Below, piece by piece: positions 4,619-5,279 of a stretch of DNA of 5,279 nucleotides (position 1 is its first letter; each line of letters begins with the position of its first letter). This stretch comes from Bacteroidota bacterium (GTDB lineage Bacteria > Bacteroidota > Bacteroidia > Chitinophagales > Chitinophagaceae), in contig JAFAGE010000132.1 in NCBI GenBank assembly GCA_023423015.1, positions 1 to 5,279 of the forward strand, given 5' to 3'. The notes under the pieces were generated by a model that saw only the letters and a program-made list of their open reading frames with translations, was not told the origin of the DNA and searched no databases. The position numbers and the translations under genes are program-made.

Positions 4619-5279
4619 TCATTCATTAATCAACTCACCCATTTTTCTATAGCGCTTATATCTGTTCGAGTATAATTCAGTTTTTGCTGCATCCGGAGTA
4701 TAGGTTTCGGCAAAACCCTGGCCCATCGCGTGCATGGCTTCTTCCACCCGTGAGTGAAATCCGCAGGCGGTTGCAGCAAACATCGCAGCACCGAGCGCAC
4801 AGGTTTGTTCAGAACGATTTATCCTGATGGGCATGCCGATTACATCGGCCAGCATCTGCATTATGAATGGTGATTTTTTTGCTACTCCGCCGATTCCGAT
4901 CAGTCCTTTGATCGGCACCCCTTCCTCCATAAAACGTTCCACAATTGCACGTGCACCAAAGCAGGTTGATTCGGCAAGTGATCGAAATACAGCAGGAGCA
5001 TCAGATCCGAGGTGCAAACCGGTAATGGCTCCGCGAACTTCTGCATTGGCGTCGGGTGTTCTGCGTCCGTTAAACCAATCTAAACTCAATTCCGAATTTT
5101 CGTCAAAGGGTATTTGCTGCGCCGCCCGGCTTAGTTCAGGAACGATCCGGTCCATGAGCTGATTTAACGATTGAGGGTCGATGTTACCGGAGTTTGCGAG
5201 AAGTGTTTTTACCGGCCAGGCAAGTAACTGTTTTAACCACGCGTATACGTCGCCAAAAGCAGATTGTCCGGCTTCCATG
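4619..5279 (-). CDS. araB: L-ribulokinase (AraB), C-terminal part; 5' end outside window
   Basis: The reading frame enters from the right edge and ends at TGA (4621-4619), giving about 219 residues, roughly the last two-fifths of a ribulokinase (E. coli AraB is 566 residues). The methionine near the edge is internal, not the start: EAGQSAFGDVYAW corresponds to EAGQSAFGDIYAW inside E. coli AraB as I recall it. Other AraB-type blocks are LDWFNGRRTPDANAEVRGAI (fragment residues 66-85), GARAIVERF (108-116), the ATP-binding-domain FGGY motif GIGGVAKKSPFIMQMLADVI (128-147) and CALGAAMFAATACG (160-173). AraB phosphorylates L-ribulose with ATP to L-ribulose 5-phosphate in L-arabinose catabolism and is cytoplasmic. 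No araA or araD follows. The next gene on this strand begins 160 bp downstream with its own predicted promoter, so it is probably a separate unit. No terminator hairpin is evident. Confidence 0.93.
   Translation of the reverse strand, partial: MEAGQSAFGDVYAWLKQLLAWPVKTLLANSGNIDPQSLNQLMDRIVPELSRAAQQIPFDENSELSLDWFNGRRTPDANAEVRGAITGLHLGSDAPAVFRSLAESTCFGARAIVERFMEEGVPIKGLIGIGGVAKKSPFIMQMLADVIGMPIRINRSEQTCALGAAMFAATACGFHSRVEEAMHAMGQGFAETYTPDAAKTELYSNRYKRYRKMGELINE

Noticed and set aside
4827..5162. A 111-codon + strand frame antisense to araB
   Set aside because: It is fully contained in and opposite to a strongly supported araB reading frame, with no recognisable motif.

Overview
The window looks like a piece of a Bacteroidetes (Chitinophagaceae-like) chromosome. 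The evidence is an exact match to the Bacteroidetes -7 promoter box (TAnnTTTG), start sites without Shine-Dalgarno sequences but with A-rich leaders, moderate GC content, and protein families common in that phylum. The genus cannot be named from the sequence alone.

Layout from left to right. Positions 1-210 (+) hold the C-terminal end of a TIM-barrel sugar-phosphate isomerase/epimerase-like protein. A 65-bp convergent spacer (211-275) follows, filled mostly by a degenerate 7-bp repeat array. Positions 276-4458 (-) hold four tightly packed genes. In transcription order these are a DUF6786-like lipoprotein (4458-3184), a PhyH-type Fe(II)/2-oxoglutarate dioxygenase (3139-2309), a Gfo/Idh/MocA NAD(P)-dependent oxidoreductase (2296-1178) and a second TIM-barrel isomerase/epimerase (1181-276). 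The gaps between them are 44 bp, 12 bp and a 4-bp ATGA overlap, so they are very likely one operon. A 160-bp spacer (4459-4618) holds the likely operon promoter (TATATTTG, 4536-4529 on the minus strand), an inverted repeat in the leader, and a second degenerate heptamer array. Positions 4619-5279 (-) hold the C-terminal part of L-ribulokinase (AraB), whose 5' end lies outside the window.

Working model (inference): the operon encodes a small oxidative pathway for a sugar, cyclitol or glycoside. A lipid-anchored protein with mutarotase-like features would meet the carbohydrate outside the cytoplasm. In the cytoplasm a Gfo/Idh/MocA enzyme would oxidise a hydroxyl to a keto group, a metal-dependent TIM-barrel enzyme would isomerise, epimerise or cleave the product, and the PhyH enzyme would hydroxylate a pathway compound. 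The neighbouring araB points to a carbohydrate-utilisation region. The substrate cannot be read from the sequence.

The least explained feature is the pair of degenerate heptamer arrays (consensus RYGGAGN on the + strand) in the two spacers that bracket the four-gene cluster. One of them abuts the operon promoter.
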